Made by a program: the position numbers and the translations under genes. Shown piece by piece: positions 1 through 8,446 of a stretch of DNA of 34,605 nt. The stretch comes from Heterobasidion occidentale (Eukaryota; Basidiomycota; Agaricomycetes; Russulales; Bondarzewiaceae). The first letter of the stretch is position 1; the number at the start of each line of letters is the position of its first letter. The notes beneath the pieces were generated by a model that had not been told where the DNA came from, made no database searches, and worked only from the letters and a program-made list of their open reading frames with translations. The stretch spans positions 1-34,605 of the forward strand of contig JBCAQO010000085.1 of assembly GCA_039111635.1 (NCBI GenBank), written 5' to 3'.

Positions 1-90
1 CACGAATGCCCGTTGGAAGTAATTGATCTCACCACAGATTCAGATAATCAAGGGGGAGATACCGATGAGGAGCAAGCTACAGAACTCTAG
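1..90 (+). CDS. 3' end of an unknown protein, SIM-like C-terminus (partial)
   Basis: Frame 1 is open from the window edge to a TAG at 88-90 and gives 29 residues. The tail contains VIDLTTDSD followed by acidic residues. A hydrophobic V-I-D-L core flanked by Ser/Asp is the usual look of a SUMO-interacting motif, so the tail may bind SUMO; that is inference from a short motif. The body of the gene lies outside the window and cannot be identified. It converges on the Ulp1 gene, which is transcribed toward it from the right. Confidence 0.5.
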   Translation, partial: HECPLEVIDLTTDSDNQGGDTDEEQATEL

Positions 91-112
91 AAAATTAGTA
101 CCAAAGCGTTGA

Positions 113-203
113 CACCATAGGATTCATATACAGCCATTACAGTCAGCATAGAATTAATGTACAGCCATTAGACTCAACACCATAGGATTGATACGTAGCC
201 ACT
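113..203. repeat. three degenerate copies of a ~31-bp tandem repeat
   Basis: The block ATAGGATTCATATACAGCCA recurs in degenerate form three times (about 113-146, 147-174, 175-203), sharing ATAG-ATT and TACAGCCATTA or GTAGCCACT. It lies between the end of the partial CDS and the end of the Ulp1 gene. It is seen directly; no function is apparent. Confidence 0.5.
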
Positions 204-381
204 CATTTCAATATGAACCGGCTCATATGCATGAAGATCAAGTTGTGGGAATGGTAAAAGTGCGTATTAAGGGAAGAACCAAAGACTCAATGGTCAGCAA
301 GTCTGCGAGACAGAACAGTAGTGGCCATGTTCTACAGACTCGACAGCATATGACTTTGAGTCTGCACATTACGCTACGTAC

Positions 382-2357
382 TCACCTTCCCGAGAGCTGT
401 TGCCATTCATCAGAAAGTTTGAGGAGTTCTGCCTTCAGCATCTCACGCATGGTGGGAACGACGCCCGCCTCCCATTCTATTTCTGCCCCTGATGCATGCC
501 CCTTCTTCAATGTCTTGCATGATGGCCCAAGGGCAATAGATCAGGATTCGTGATAGCAAGCATCGTGAAGACTTACCGATGTCGGTCTCATGAACATATC
601 CGGGTTTTTCATGAAAAGATAGTTGAAGTGGAGAAGGTACAAGCCACAATCATACTGATTGGGTTGCATGGGCACCTGACGAGGACATTCATTCGAGGCA
701 TACATCATACACAACAAATGTGACCCACCTCAAACTGTTTTGCATGCGGTTCGAACAGAGGCGTGATATTGATTCGGGCCTTGACCTCCTCACATAGATA
801 CTCAGCTAAGCGCCGGCCCGTATTCCGACGCTTTCGGTTGAGAGAATCGAATATAAAGATTTGCGTACTGGCAAAGATCAATTAGGAGTAACAGTGAAAC
901 GATCATCATCGTTATGGCTCACGCGTGGACCCAACTTGATGTAGTCGAGCCTTCGCTATCCGACAACATAGTCCATCCAAGTCGGTGCGCCGAATCAACG
1001 GCAAAAACAGTATTGTATTTAGCTGGCGGGCGCTCGAATAGGCCTTGTGGATGGCTTATGACTGCCAAGTACCAATGCTGTTCCGCCCTATCAGTGTCTC
1101 AGCAATGTAGTCACGGAACTAAGAAGCTTGCTCGCACTCATCATGTATAGGGACGATCAAGAACTTCTTGCTGAAGATATCGACTCTGTTTGTATGACTT
1201 TTGGCTGCTTCATAGCCAGCTCGTCTACGAAAAAAAATAAGCGATCTTCACAGCGCTCCATGAGACGTAACTCACAATCGCGTATAGAAAAACGTGCTAT
1301 ATATGTGTACCTGGTCCATAGCAACAGAATCCTTCACCCTTGACTTGGCATACCACAGTCTTTGTGTTCATATGAGCGAGCACTCGGGTTTCGGATAAAA
1401 TCGAACACTTACTTTAAACCAAGATTGATGAGATTATCATTTAAGAATCTGCGAGGTTTTAGTCGCTCCATATCCTGTGGTCCGATATCAATCGCGCCAT
1501 GGCCAACAAAGGGGTAAGTCAAAATACTGTAGAAAGTCGAGAATAAGTGACAATTTGTATGTATTCATTGATACATACATCGCGCGAGTGTCCGATCGAG
1601 CAGATGAGTCAGATTGCTTTGGCAAAGGTACTTTCGTGGGCAGCTCTACCTCAACATCATCATCTTCAGACGTGAGAGAACTGAGTGGAGAGGATGGAGG
1701 AATAGGTAATGCCTCTGAGACCGTTGGCAACGAAGCATCCTCTAGAGCTGATGCTGGAGTATTTGAGGAATTGAAGAGAGGTGGGGGCGCCGGCACGGTT
1801 CCTGTGCCAGATCGTGGAAAACCAGTGTCAAGAGATGATGCTTGTGTGCGAGATGTTTTGATTGGCTTTGAGCCAAGAGACAAAAGAGGCTTCGTTTTTG
1901 AGATATATCGTGGCGAGATTGTGTTCGAGGCTACCGCTATAGTTGAAGAATTTTTTGATTCATAGAAAGACTTCTGTCGGCGTACGGCAAATGTAGGATG
2001 CGAAGATGCTGCACTCTGTTGCAAGGGTCGTTCGGATCGTGCCGCATGTTTCCTATGGTATGATCTATATCGGCGGCGTCTGGAAGGCACGCATATCAGA
2101 CTTACGCAATGGGGCACAAAGCAGACTTGGATAACACCCGCTTAGTGTGCGCAAGAGGCGATGGCACTCGCAAGGTGCTGGGTGGCAGAGACGCACTAGC
2201 ATAATCTTGTGTGAGAAAGGCTGAGATCGTGCGTGACAGAGTGAACATACCTCGCCGACGCAAACCCCATAACAGCGTGCATCCTCGCCACAAGATCCTT
2301 CGGCGGTGGTTTCTTCATGGAGCGAGCTAGCTCCGCATCTTCAGGATTCAATAGCAT
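382..2357 (-). CDS. Ulp1/SENP-like (C48) SUMO protease, ten exons
   Basis: Exons run 2357-2251, 2195-2106, 2052-1579, 1526-1413, 1359-1276, 1224-1138, 1087-923, 867-729, 675-577 and 513-382. Every joint keeps frame and the introns are 50-63 nt. The product is about 496 aa: a low-complexity N-terminal half, then a C48 protease domain from about residue 225. The family hallmarks are visible: FLNDNLINLGLKLWY, a VHIYSTFFYTRL block, QHWYLAVISHP with catalytic His323, IFIFDSLN with Asp381, and VPMQPNQYDCGLYLLHF with Gln424 and nucleophile Cys430. Known members cut SUMO or Ub-like chains, and many fungal copies travel with DNA transposons. The linker holds a SIM-like DDDVEVEL. The 5' start is uncertain: the chosen ATG opens exon 1, and TAA closes the frame just upstream. 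The 3' end is also open to doubt, because a GTGAGT overlaps the stop and could splice on. All catalytic residues are intact, so it looks functional. Confidence 0.88.
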
Positions 2358-2423
2358 GATTTGTCTGGACGTCGAAAGGCTGAAGCGATGGACATTCGAA
2401 GTTTACTCGTCGAGCACAGCAGT

Positions 2424-2481
2424 CCTGCAATGAGCAAGACTGAGTGATGTCGGTCACCCGATACCACCTGCAATGAGCAAG
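2424..2481 (-). promoter_or_regulatory. paired 15-bp motif, pair A, upstream of the Ulp1 gene
   Basis: Two perfect copies of CTTGCTCATTGCAGG lie on the minus strand at 2481-2467 and 2438-2424, 43 bp apart, about 67 bp upstream of the proposed Ulp1 start. Two more such pairs occur in the window (19012-19072 and 25013-25069), each in the same orientation as the gene downstream. A promoter or 5'-UTR role is inference. The motif also resembles a 3' splice site (CATTGCAG|G), so a leader intron is an alternative. Confidence 0.45.
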
Positions 2482-2962
2482 TGAATACCTTCGTGGAAGG
2501 GGAGACGGATGTCGAGAGAGTCGCAGAAAGAGGAGGTCCGTCACGGAGTGCGTTGTGGAAATGGCCAGCCTGGCAATGCCCGAAGCAGCGAAAGTTTGCC
2601 AAGGGAAATTTCCCACGTCCCGGAAATATCCGGGTGAGGCGTATGAGTGTGTATGGCCGGTTATACACGACCTTATTCACCTTCATGACCTACGATGACT
2701 ACATTTGTTGCAGGCTCTCGAACGAAGACTGCGTTAGACAATTATGCTCTGATGAGGGGAAGGCTTTGCACGTTGTTGACACATCATATTCGATCATGGA
2801 CTTGCGGCGACCTAGTACGTCGGACTGACACGACGGGGTTTGTCCTGCTCGCAGTGAGTGAAATTGCGCCTCGTGTGTCTATTTAATCCGATCTGCCTCT
2901 CCCACATATTGATATGCCCTTTGGCAACGTACCACATCACTCTAGTGCCATATCAAAGGAAG

Positions 2963-3923
2963 ATGAGTGAACAACGCTCTTGCAATCATGACAACAGGTT
3001 GGCATTCCCCGAGTTGCCTAGCATGCCAGACAGGAGCGACGCGCCTCGTTGCAGAGTGTTTCTCGACGGCAATGGTCCCCTGTGCCGCGTTCTCTTATCT
3101 ACTGTTCACCAGCTTGACGATGACCAGACGGAAGAACATCCCTGCGTCATGCCTTGGTGCTATTCTATCCCCCTCACCCTCATGAACAAGGCTATGGCTT
3201 TCTTCGAGTCACTGCGGCACCCCGACGGCTCACCCATCGTCTATCCTACACACGAGAAGGATCTAGAGATGTCGCCGAGACACATGTGCGAATACACGTA
3301 CATCTGGAGGCTGCGGCGTGCGTTTCTTAAGGCAATTTACGCGGCCAGTTGCAATGATCAGATGGGAAGTAACTGGCGATGGCCAAAGATCCACGGGTAC
3401 CTGTATCGGGAGTACTCTGGTTACGGTCACGATCGCGCACAGCGAATGTTCTACCGTGAGGATGAGCAGGCTGTGGGCCAGGTTCCTTACACTGTGCCGG
3501 ACGTGGCCCAAATGAGTTGAGTGTTTTGTTTTATCTGAGAATGTGGCTTGCTGATCGTACTTGGTCCTAGATTGGGCGGCGCTGCTCAACAGAGACATGA
3601 AACGAAGGAAATGGCGATCCTTTTTGTGGCGACATATCAGCCAAGGGTATGATTCGTTTGGAGAAGAAAATGTCAGGATGTGGTTCGCATGGCGCGAACG
3701 CAAGTACTCCATCAGCGGGGACCAATTTCTGTTCGATGATGATATCCCGCCTCGCCTCGCCTATCTAGCATCCGGAACACAGGAAGCAGAGGAGGGTAAG
3801 TCAGCTGAATCTGGAACGGACGTCAGCTGACCAGAAGGCATGGCGACAGTTGATCTTGTACAATCCGACGACGAAGGCTCCAGTTTGATCCATGTTGAAG
3901 CGGATAGAGAGCAGTCATTGTGA
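2963..3923 (+). CDS. uncharacterised Agaricomycete protein, three exons
   Basis: The gene starts at ATG 2963 and splices 2963-3515, 3571-3795 and 3835-3923 for about 288 aa. Intron 1 (55 nt, GTTGAG...CCTAG) has a weak donor but removes an in-frame TGA; intron 2 is only 39 nt but has GTAAGT...CCAG and opens a C-terminal tail. I do not recognise a named domain. A middle stretch, YTYIWRLRRAFLKAIY, has the same layout as HITFWRLRRPFLDCF in the gene at 8447, which suggests a distant relation to that lineage-expanded family. The tail (ATVDLVQSDDEGSS) is SIM-like, similar in style to the C-terminus at 60-90. It diverges from the Ulp1 gene, about 600 bp away. Confidence 0.6.
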
Positions 3924-4412
3924 TTAGGACAGGTCATCCCACTCGATCGAAAAGACAGATTTTTCAAGTTCCACCATCTCTGATCGTATGAGCGCTTCGT
4001 ATTGTGGTCAGTTGGCAGTCGTGTGCTTTGTCTTGTGTTGTATGTTTATGAGTAGTCCCCACTGAGAAGTTTCGTATCATGATGTACAAAAGAACGTGGT
4101 TATTTGGTGTTCATATTAGTGATGTCGATGAACATTTGTCGTCTATAATGCTGCGTGGTTGAAGCCTTGCTGTGTATGGCGGTCAAAGTGTCGTTTTATT
4201 CATTCCGCACGACAATGGAGGTTCCCACGAAAACTAAGCTCCCCACGAGACTGCACAACTCCCGAACACACGAGAATGACATCACACACGAAAAACAAAA
4301 CCGCACACACATGTTACATCTCGGTCAAGCGCACACGAGACTGACCAGTGTTGCGTATCATAAACTGTTTCGCAAAAAGATAATAAAAGTTGAATGTGGA
4401 TCACTCTAGTCT
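3924..4412. other. intergenic, nothing recognised
   Basis: AT-richer sequence after the stop of the gene at 2963-3923. It has short runs of CACACGA-like sequence around 4265-4340 but no ORF with coding character, no clear repeat and no RNA gene that I can see. Confidence 0.5.
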
Positions 4413-4580
4413 CTACGCAAACGTTCTATTCTTGCTAACATATGTCCTGGACAGAGCTGCGCGCCTCTTCACTATGCTGTGCCACTGACACATCCATGGC
4501 TCGTCGCGCAAGGCGTCTCCGATCTCGAAGACAGCGGCGAGGCCACCCTCAATAAACTCAACACCCTCATCGTTACTCAT
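4413..4580 (-). CDS. small ORF of 55 aa, uncertain
   Basis: An ATG at 4580 opens 55 codons to TAG at 4415-4413. The first part (MSNDEGVEFIEGGLAAVFEI) reads like real protein rather than shadow: it is acidic then amphipathic, with mixed codon use. I do not recognise it. It may be a first exon or a fragment, since the neighbouring region consists of broken host genes. Confidence 0.25.
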   Translation of the reverse strand: MSNDEGVEFIEGGLAAVFEIGDALRDEPWMCQWHSIVKRRAALSRTYVSKNRTFA

Positions 4581-4789
4581 CTTGTTTGTCCTCCTGCCCG
4601 CCCCGACTCCGCCCCGTCCCTGCCACAGGACGCGCTACCGGCTACTGGAAAATCACTAAGTACTGCACAACGCAAGCCCTCCGCATCGCCGGGTCCACCC
4701 CGGCGCGGCGCCCTGACCCTCGCCTCTAGCTACGGCACTGCAGACGCGCCTGCCGGACGCGGAGCGCGCGCTCTGTGTCTCGTTCACGT

Positions 4790-4965
4790 TCATGCCGTTG
4801 CCTTGCATGGCGGTGGGCCTGCAGTCCGCATGCTGGACGAGGGACACTTTGTGGACGCAGATCAAGAAGGAAAAGTGGGAGAGCGCGGTGATGGAGTGCT
4901 TTGAAGGCGCCTTTAAGAGGTGCAAATGCGGCACAAAGGAATTGGAGGAAAGGGGGGGACATGAT
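4790..4965 (+). pseudogene. coding-like remnant of unknown gene
   Basis: One frame on the plus strand reads like an authentic exon for about 55 residues, including TLWTQIKKEKWESAVMECFE and AFKRCKCGTKELEE. Sequence on both sides, GC-rich and shifting in frame, does not continue it. It points toward the Sec14-like remnant on the opposite strand. I cannot name the parent gene; a fragment of a host gene caught in repeat-rich DNA is the likeliest reading. Confidence 0.25.
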
Positions 4966-4979
4966 CAGAATGGGGTGTC

Positions 4980-5500
4980 GGCCACGGTGTCGCCGTATCA
5001 CGTTGGAAGCTTGTCGTTGATGATGAGCAGCCACAGCTCTGCCCCGATCGCATGTGCGCCGCTCCCAGCGACCTTTGTCTTCGCGAGGGTGTTGGCGGAG
5101 AGCAAAGGCTTGAAGAGCCAGAAAATCTACGTCAGGGAGCCCGGATCATTCATGAAGAACTCGTACGCCTGCGGCGCAAGGGGGCACGTGTCAGCCGGTG
5201 TGTGGGAACACGAGCTGTTGAAGCCAAACCAGCGGAGCACACCGAAGGAACCGCTGTATGTCGCTGGATATGACGATCAGATCTTTATTTGCGCCATAGA
5301 GCGCTGTCTTCGCATCCAGCTTGTCGTACATGCTCGCAAATATCTCGGGGAGGTGTGTCTGCTACGGCTGTGAGTATGGTGTGGTCACGGCAGCATCGAA
5401 GGGACAGGGGCACGTACACGGAACTCCTTGAGCGTCGACTGTTCGCTCGCTGTGAACGTCTGGGCCGGTGGGCTCCGGGACTGCTGACTCGACGTGCGTT
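4980..5500 (-). pseudogene. Sec14/Sfh5-like CRAL-TRIO lipid-transfer protein, degenerate
   Basis: Minus-strand pieces in order match a fungal Sfh5-type Sec14 protein as I remember the family. FTASEQSTLKEF lies near 5456-5420 and LPEIFASMYDKLDAKTA near 5350-5300. It is joined directly to LYGANKDLIVISSDIQRFLR, where a long stretch of the CRAL-TRIO N-terminal part is missing. Then comes IFWLFKPLLSANTLAKTKVA with GSGAHAIGAELW near 5126-5030. Two stops interrupt it: TAG at 5129-5127, where relatives have Trp, and TGA at 5000-4998, where relatives have Arg before Tyr-Gly. Functional members move phosphatidylinositol or heme between membranes. Deletions plus two stops make this a dead, non-processed-looking copy. 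Confidence 0.65.
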
Positions 5501-5815
5501 CTCCTTTCCTTGCTGTCGCATTTCGTGTGGTCACGCTTGCGGGTGTAAATCGAAGATCCCCGCGTCAACTGTATGTATGCGGCCGATGGAATGTGACAAA
5601 GTCCATTTCTTCGTGTAGTATCTTACCGAAGAAGACAAGGCAGTCGAGCAGTTCGAAACCACGCGCCGCACGGCTGGCATCAACGTCACTCAAAACAAGG
5701 ACGAGGAGCGTGCGTGGGCAAGAACACGGGCGCGAAGACGAGGGGGAGCCAGGCGAGGCGATGGGCGATGGCAACAACGAGGGCGACAACGAGGATAACA
5801 ACGAGGAGTGATGGA
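5493..5815 (+). CDS. short two-exon ORF, unknown
   Basis: A good intron (GTATGT at 5571 to GTAG at 5618, 48 nt) joins a frame ending in CGCKSKIPAST to one reading YLTEEDKAVEQFETTRRTAG and on through INVTQNKDEERAWARTR. This stretch looks like protein, but the frame then runs into Arg/Gly-rich low complexity. A different frame stays open to TGA at 5809-5811 with a Gly/Asn/Asp/Glu-rich tail. I do not recognise it. It overlaps no clear gene and may be one more fragment. Confidence 0.25.
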
Positions 5816-5879
5816 GGGAAGAGTTCACAGGATAGGCAATGCAAATTGCTTCAGGGAAAACTGGCTGGACAACTTGCAT

Positions 5880-6689
5880 GAACTAGAATAGCATCCCAGT
5901 TTAAGTTACCTCCTCATTAGCTTCTTTACAATTTATGAGAGTGAAGACAACATACCGCGCTGTAGGGCCCTCTGAGACATCTTCTCTGCCGCGTGAATTT
6001 TGACCCCAGACCTGCAAACCGTATGAAATGTCCTGTCTTTTCATCCCACTACCTACGTCTCCGAATTCACTGCTCTTTCACCTCTCTCCCCTACCTCTTC
6101 CCTCCTTCCAACAGTGCCAATGTAACCCTCGGCATCAATATCAAGGCTGTGGTTGTAGATCAGGGATGCGGCAGAAAAGACAACAAAAAACCTACAATTC
6201 TGCGCGAACAGATTGAATGAACCCACAATCGGGCGGATGACGTCCGAAGAAAAATCGAATCTTGCCCCGCAGCGCGTCGATGTGGAACGAGGTCGAGACT
6301 TTAAGACGGTACCAAGCGTATTTGGGGTTCATGATTGAGAGTAGGTCGTGATGTGTGGTGAGGGTGCGAGGAGCGCAAACGAAACGCGAAGTGTGAAAGG
6401 GTTTAAGGAGAAAGGCGAATGCGAATGGAGAGCGAGTATGGTGAGCGAATGAATGCAAGCGCAAACGGATGGTAGTTGAGGACGTCACGTACCCGACACA
6501 TATCCCCAACGACGTTCTCGCACGTCGAACAATCGATGTGCACTTTCAAGGCAGCGCGTCGTTCTTCCATCCACCAAACTCGACAACAGCGTACGCGGTG
6601 GCTTCTGTGAGCGTGGCGAGATCCGTGTTCTGCGCCCCAATGAGCATGATATGCCTCAGTAGCCCAAAGCTGGTCGGTATGCGGACCTT
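5880..6689. other. no gene recognised; degenerate flank of the RNR2 fragment
   Basis: Both strands carry only short or frame-shifting ORFs. The minus-strand frame at 6690-6560 continues the RNR2 fragment in position only (it ends ...NDALP, echoing the RNR2 DALP block), so the two may be joined fragments. I see no promoter, RNA or repeat signal. Confidence 0.4.
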
Positions 6690-7035
6690 ATTAAAGTCGT
6701 ATAGAATCCCTCGAGGCGACTGATGAGTTTGTTGGAGAAGGTGAGTCCAGGTATAAGCATAAGGCCACGCTTCTTCGACCAGAAGATTGAGGCAAAAAAC
6801 CGGAGAAGATGTCCTCTGCTGCGGCAAAGGCGGCTCACCGCTCAGCGAATGTGAAGCGACGATGAGAGATCCAGCGCGATGCCCAGTCCATCTTCCTCTT
6901 GATGCAGAGGATGATCTCAGTAGCATCGCAATTCGTAGGTCCAGTCTCGTTGTGAATATTTTCCATCATTATGTGCAACGCGGTGAAGCAGCACGCTGCC
7001 TGATGGAGTCGCAAAGAACCACGGCTTAAAAGTAG
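6690..7035 (-). pseudogene. RNR2: ribonucleotide reductase small subunit (R2) fragment, copy 1
   Basis: The minus-strand frame reads IMMENIHNE (the R2 helix with the E-x2-H iron-ligand pattern), then CIKRKMDWASRW and FTFAER. A TGA follows at 6837-6835, then [32 protein letters not shown] and ISRLEGF. Between NE and CIKRK about 20 residues of the normal R2 are missing. Copy 2 (14380-15045) shares this deletion, the TGA at the same codon and a two-residue LI insertion before PGL/F. So this block was copied after it had died. R2 normally houses the di-iron tyrosyl radical; this copy cannot. Confidence 0.8.
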
Positions 7036-7040
7036 TGGAT

Positions 7041-7979
7041 CTCTGGAGGAAAATCGCTCTCAGAAAGCTGCTCGTTGGGAGGTTAGATGGGGACAACACA
7101 TTTCTGGAGGAACATCGCTCTCAGAAGCCGCGCGACGCCATTGGGCTACGGCCGCTTGATGGCAGGGTGGGACGCAAAGGACGAGGGCCTACGAGCAACG
7201 CATTTCTGGAGGAACCTCGCTCTCAGAAAGCTGATTGCCGAGAGGATATACGAAGATGGCCTGGGAACATCACATTTCTGGAGGAACCTCGCTCTCAGAA
7301 ATGTCTCTCGACAGCCGCGAACCGCGCGCCGCCGTCTGATTGCGGTAGCTCGATGGCAAGGTGCGATGGAAAGAGCTTCGGCCTATGGGCAACGCATATC
7401 TGGAGGAAGGTCACTCTCAGAAAGCTGGTTGCCGGGAGGATAAATGGAAAGGCTCTGGGGACAACGCATTTCTGGAGGAAGGTCGCTCTCAAAAAGCTCG
7501 ACAGGACGATAGAGGTGGCCGGCAAACAGCACATTTCTGGAGGAAAGTCGCTCTCAGAAAACTGCTCGTTGGGGGAGAGATGGGGATAACACATTCATGG
7601 AGGAAGACGCTCTAAGATATGTGTCTCAACAGCCGCGCAACGCCATCTGACTACACCCGCTTGATGGCAGGGTGGGACGCAAAGAACGACGGCCTATGGG
7701 CAGCGCATTTCTGGAGGAAGGCCGCTCTCAGAAAGCTGATTGCCGAGAGGATATACGAAGATGGCCTGGGAACATCACATTTCTGGAGGAAGGTCGCTCT
7801 CAGAAATGTCTCCCGACAGCCGCTAAACACGCGACGCCGTCTGACTACGGCCGCTTGATGTCGGGGGAATGACAACGCACTTCTGGAGGAAAATCGCTCT
7901 CAGAAAGCTGCTCGACAGGAGGATAGACGGTGGCGGAGTGAGAGCAACCCATTCCCGGAGGAGGGTCACTCTCAGAAAT
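7041..7979 (+). repeat. array of 12 hairpin cores with variable spacers
   Basis: A ~25-bp core, TTCTGGAG + ~8 nt (usually GAANGTCG) + CTCTCAGAA, recurs near 7042, 7102, 7203, 7274, 7398, 7470, 7534, 7594 (degenerate), 7709, 7780, 7881 and 7952. Its ends pair (TTCTG-GAG with CTC-T-CAGAA, one bulge), so each copy can form a hairpin. Spacers are about 30-100 bp and differ in sequence, but some recur. The core usually continues into AAGCTG or AATGTC. The array abuts RNR2 copy 1. Long open frames here (for example 7035-7589) come from the repeat and are not convincing genes. Confidence 0.8.
7119..7852. repeat. higher-order duplication (~523 bp apart) inside the core array
   Basis: The ~200-bp block at 7119-7322 recurs at about 7636-7852. 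It has the CGCTTGATGGCAGGGTGGGA spacer, core, GCTGATTGCCGAGAGGATAT spacer, core, then AATGTCTC-CGACAGCCGC. Spacers and cores are copied together, so the array grew by segmental duplication and not one spacer at a time. Confidence 0.75.
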
Positions 7980-8104
7980 TTGTCGATAGAGCTAAGAGCT
8001 GGTAATATGACGACGTCCGTACAGACATTCGGCCAAAGAGTGACCGTGGGACCGAAATCGCTGACCGTGGGAGCGGAGCTCACATGACTTCAAGTTGCCC
8101 CACT

Positions 8105-8345
8105 CATAGTCCTCAGGCGGTCGTCGTTGGGCAGCATCGTGTTTCGCGGCTGTCTAGGCAGTTTCTGAGAGCGTTTTTCCTCCAGAATTTGTCTTGTGGC
8201 GTCCTTATCGGTTGAAAGCTTTATTCCTTCATCTTCAAGTCTCCCTTTCCTTCCAGTCATCCCGCGGTCGTCACTGGGCGGTACCGTGTTTTCCGCGGCT
8301 GTCTAGGCAGTTTCTGAGAGCGTTTTTCCTCCAGAAATAGTCTTG
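8105..8345 (-). repeat. ~150-bp tandem duplication with two inverted hairpin cores
   Basis: Two copies of CGGTCGTC...GGGC-GTACCGTGTTT-CGCGGCTGTCTAGGCAG lead into TTTCTGAGAGCG...CCTCCAGAA at 8161-8188 and 8311-8338. The cores are in the opposite orientation to those at 7041-7979 and lie 110-290 bp upstream of the gene at 8447. They could be part of its promoter region; that is inference from position only. Confidence 0.65.
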
Positions 8346-8446
8346 TGCCGCTCTTGTGCCACATCTGTTGAGACCTCTACTTTTCGTCTCCTTCACGTCG
8401 ACGCACTCTCCTCCAGCAATTGTTCCGCTTCGATCTTTTCATCACA

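Noticed and set aside
7041..7979. CRISPR array
   Set aside because: The layout (hairpin repeat, unlike spacers) is CRISPR-like, but spacer lengths vary widely, spacers recur with their cores by duplication, there are no cas genes, and the genome is clearly fungal.
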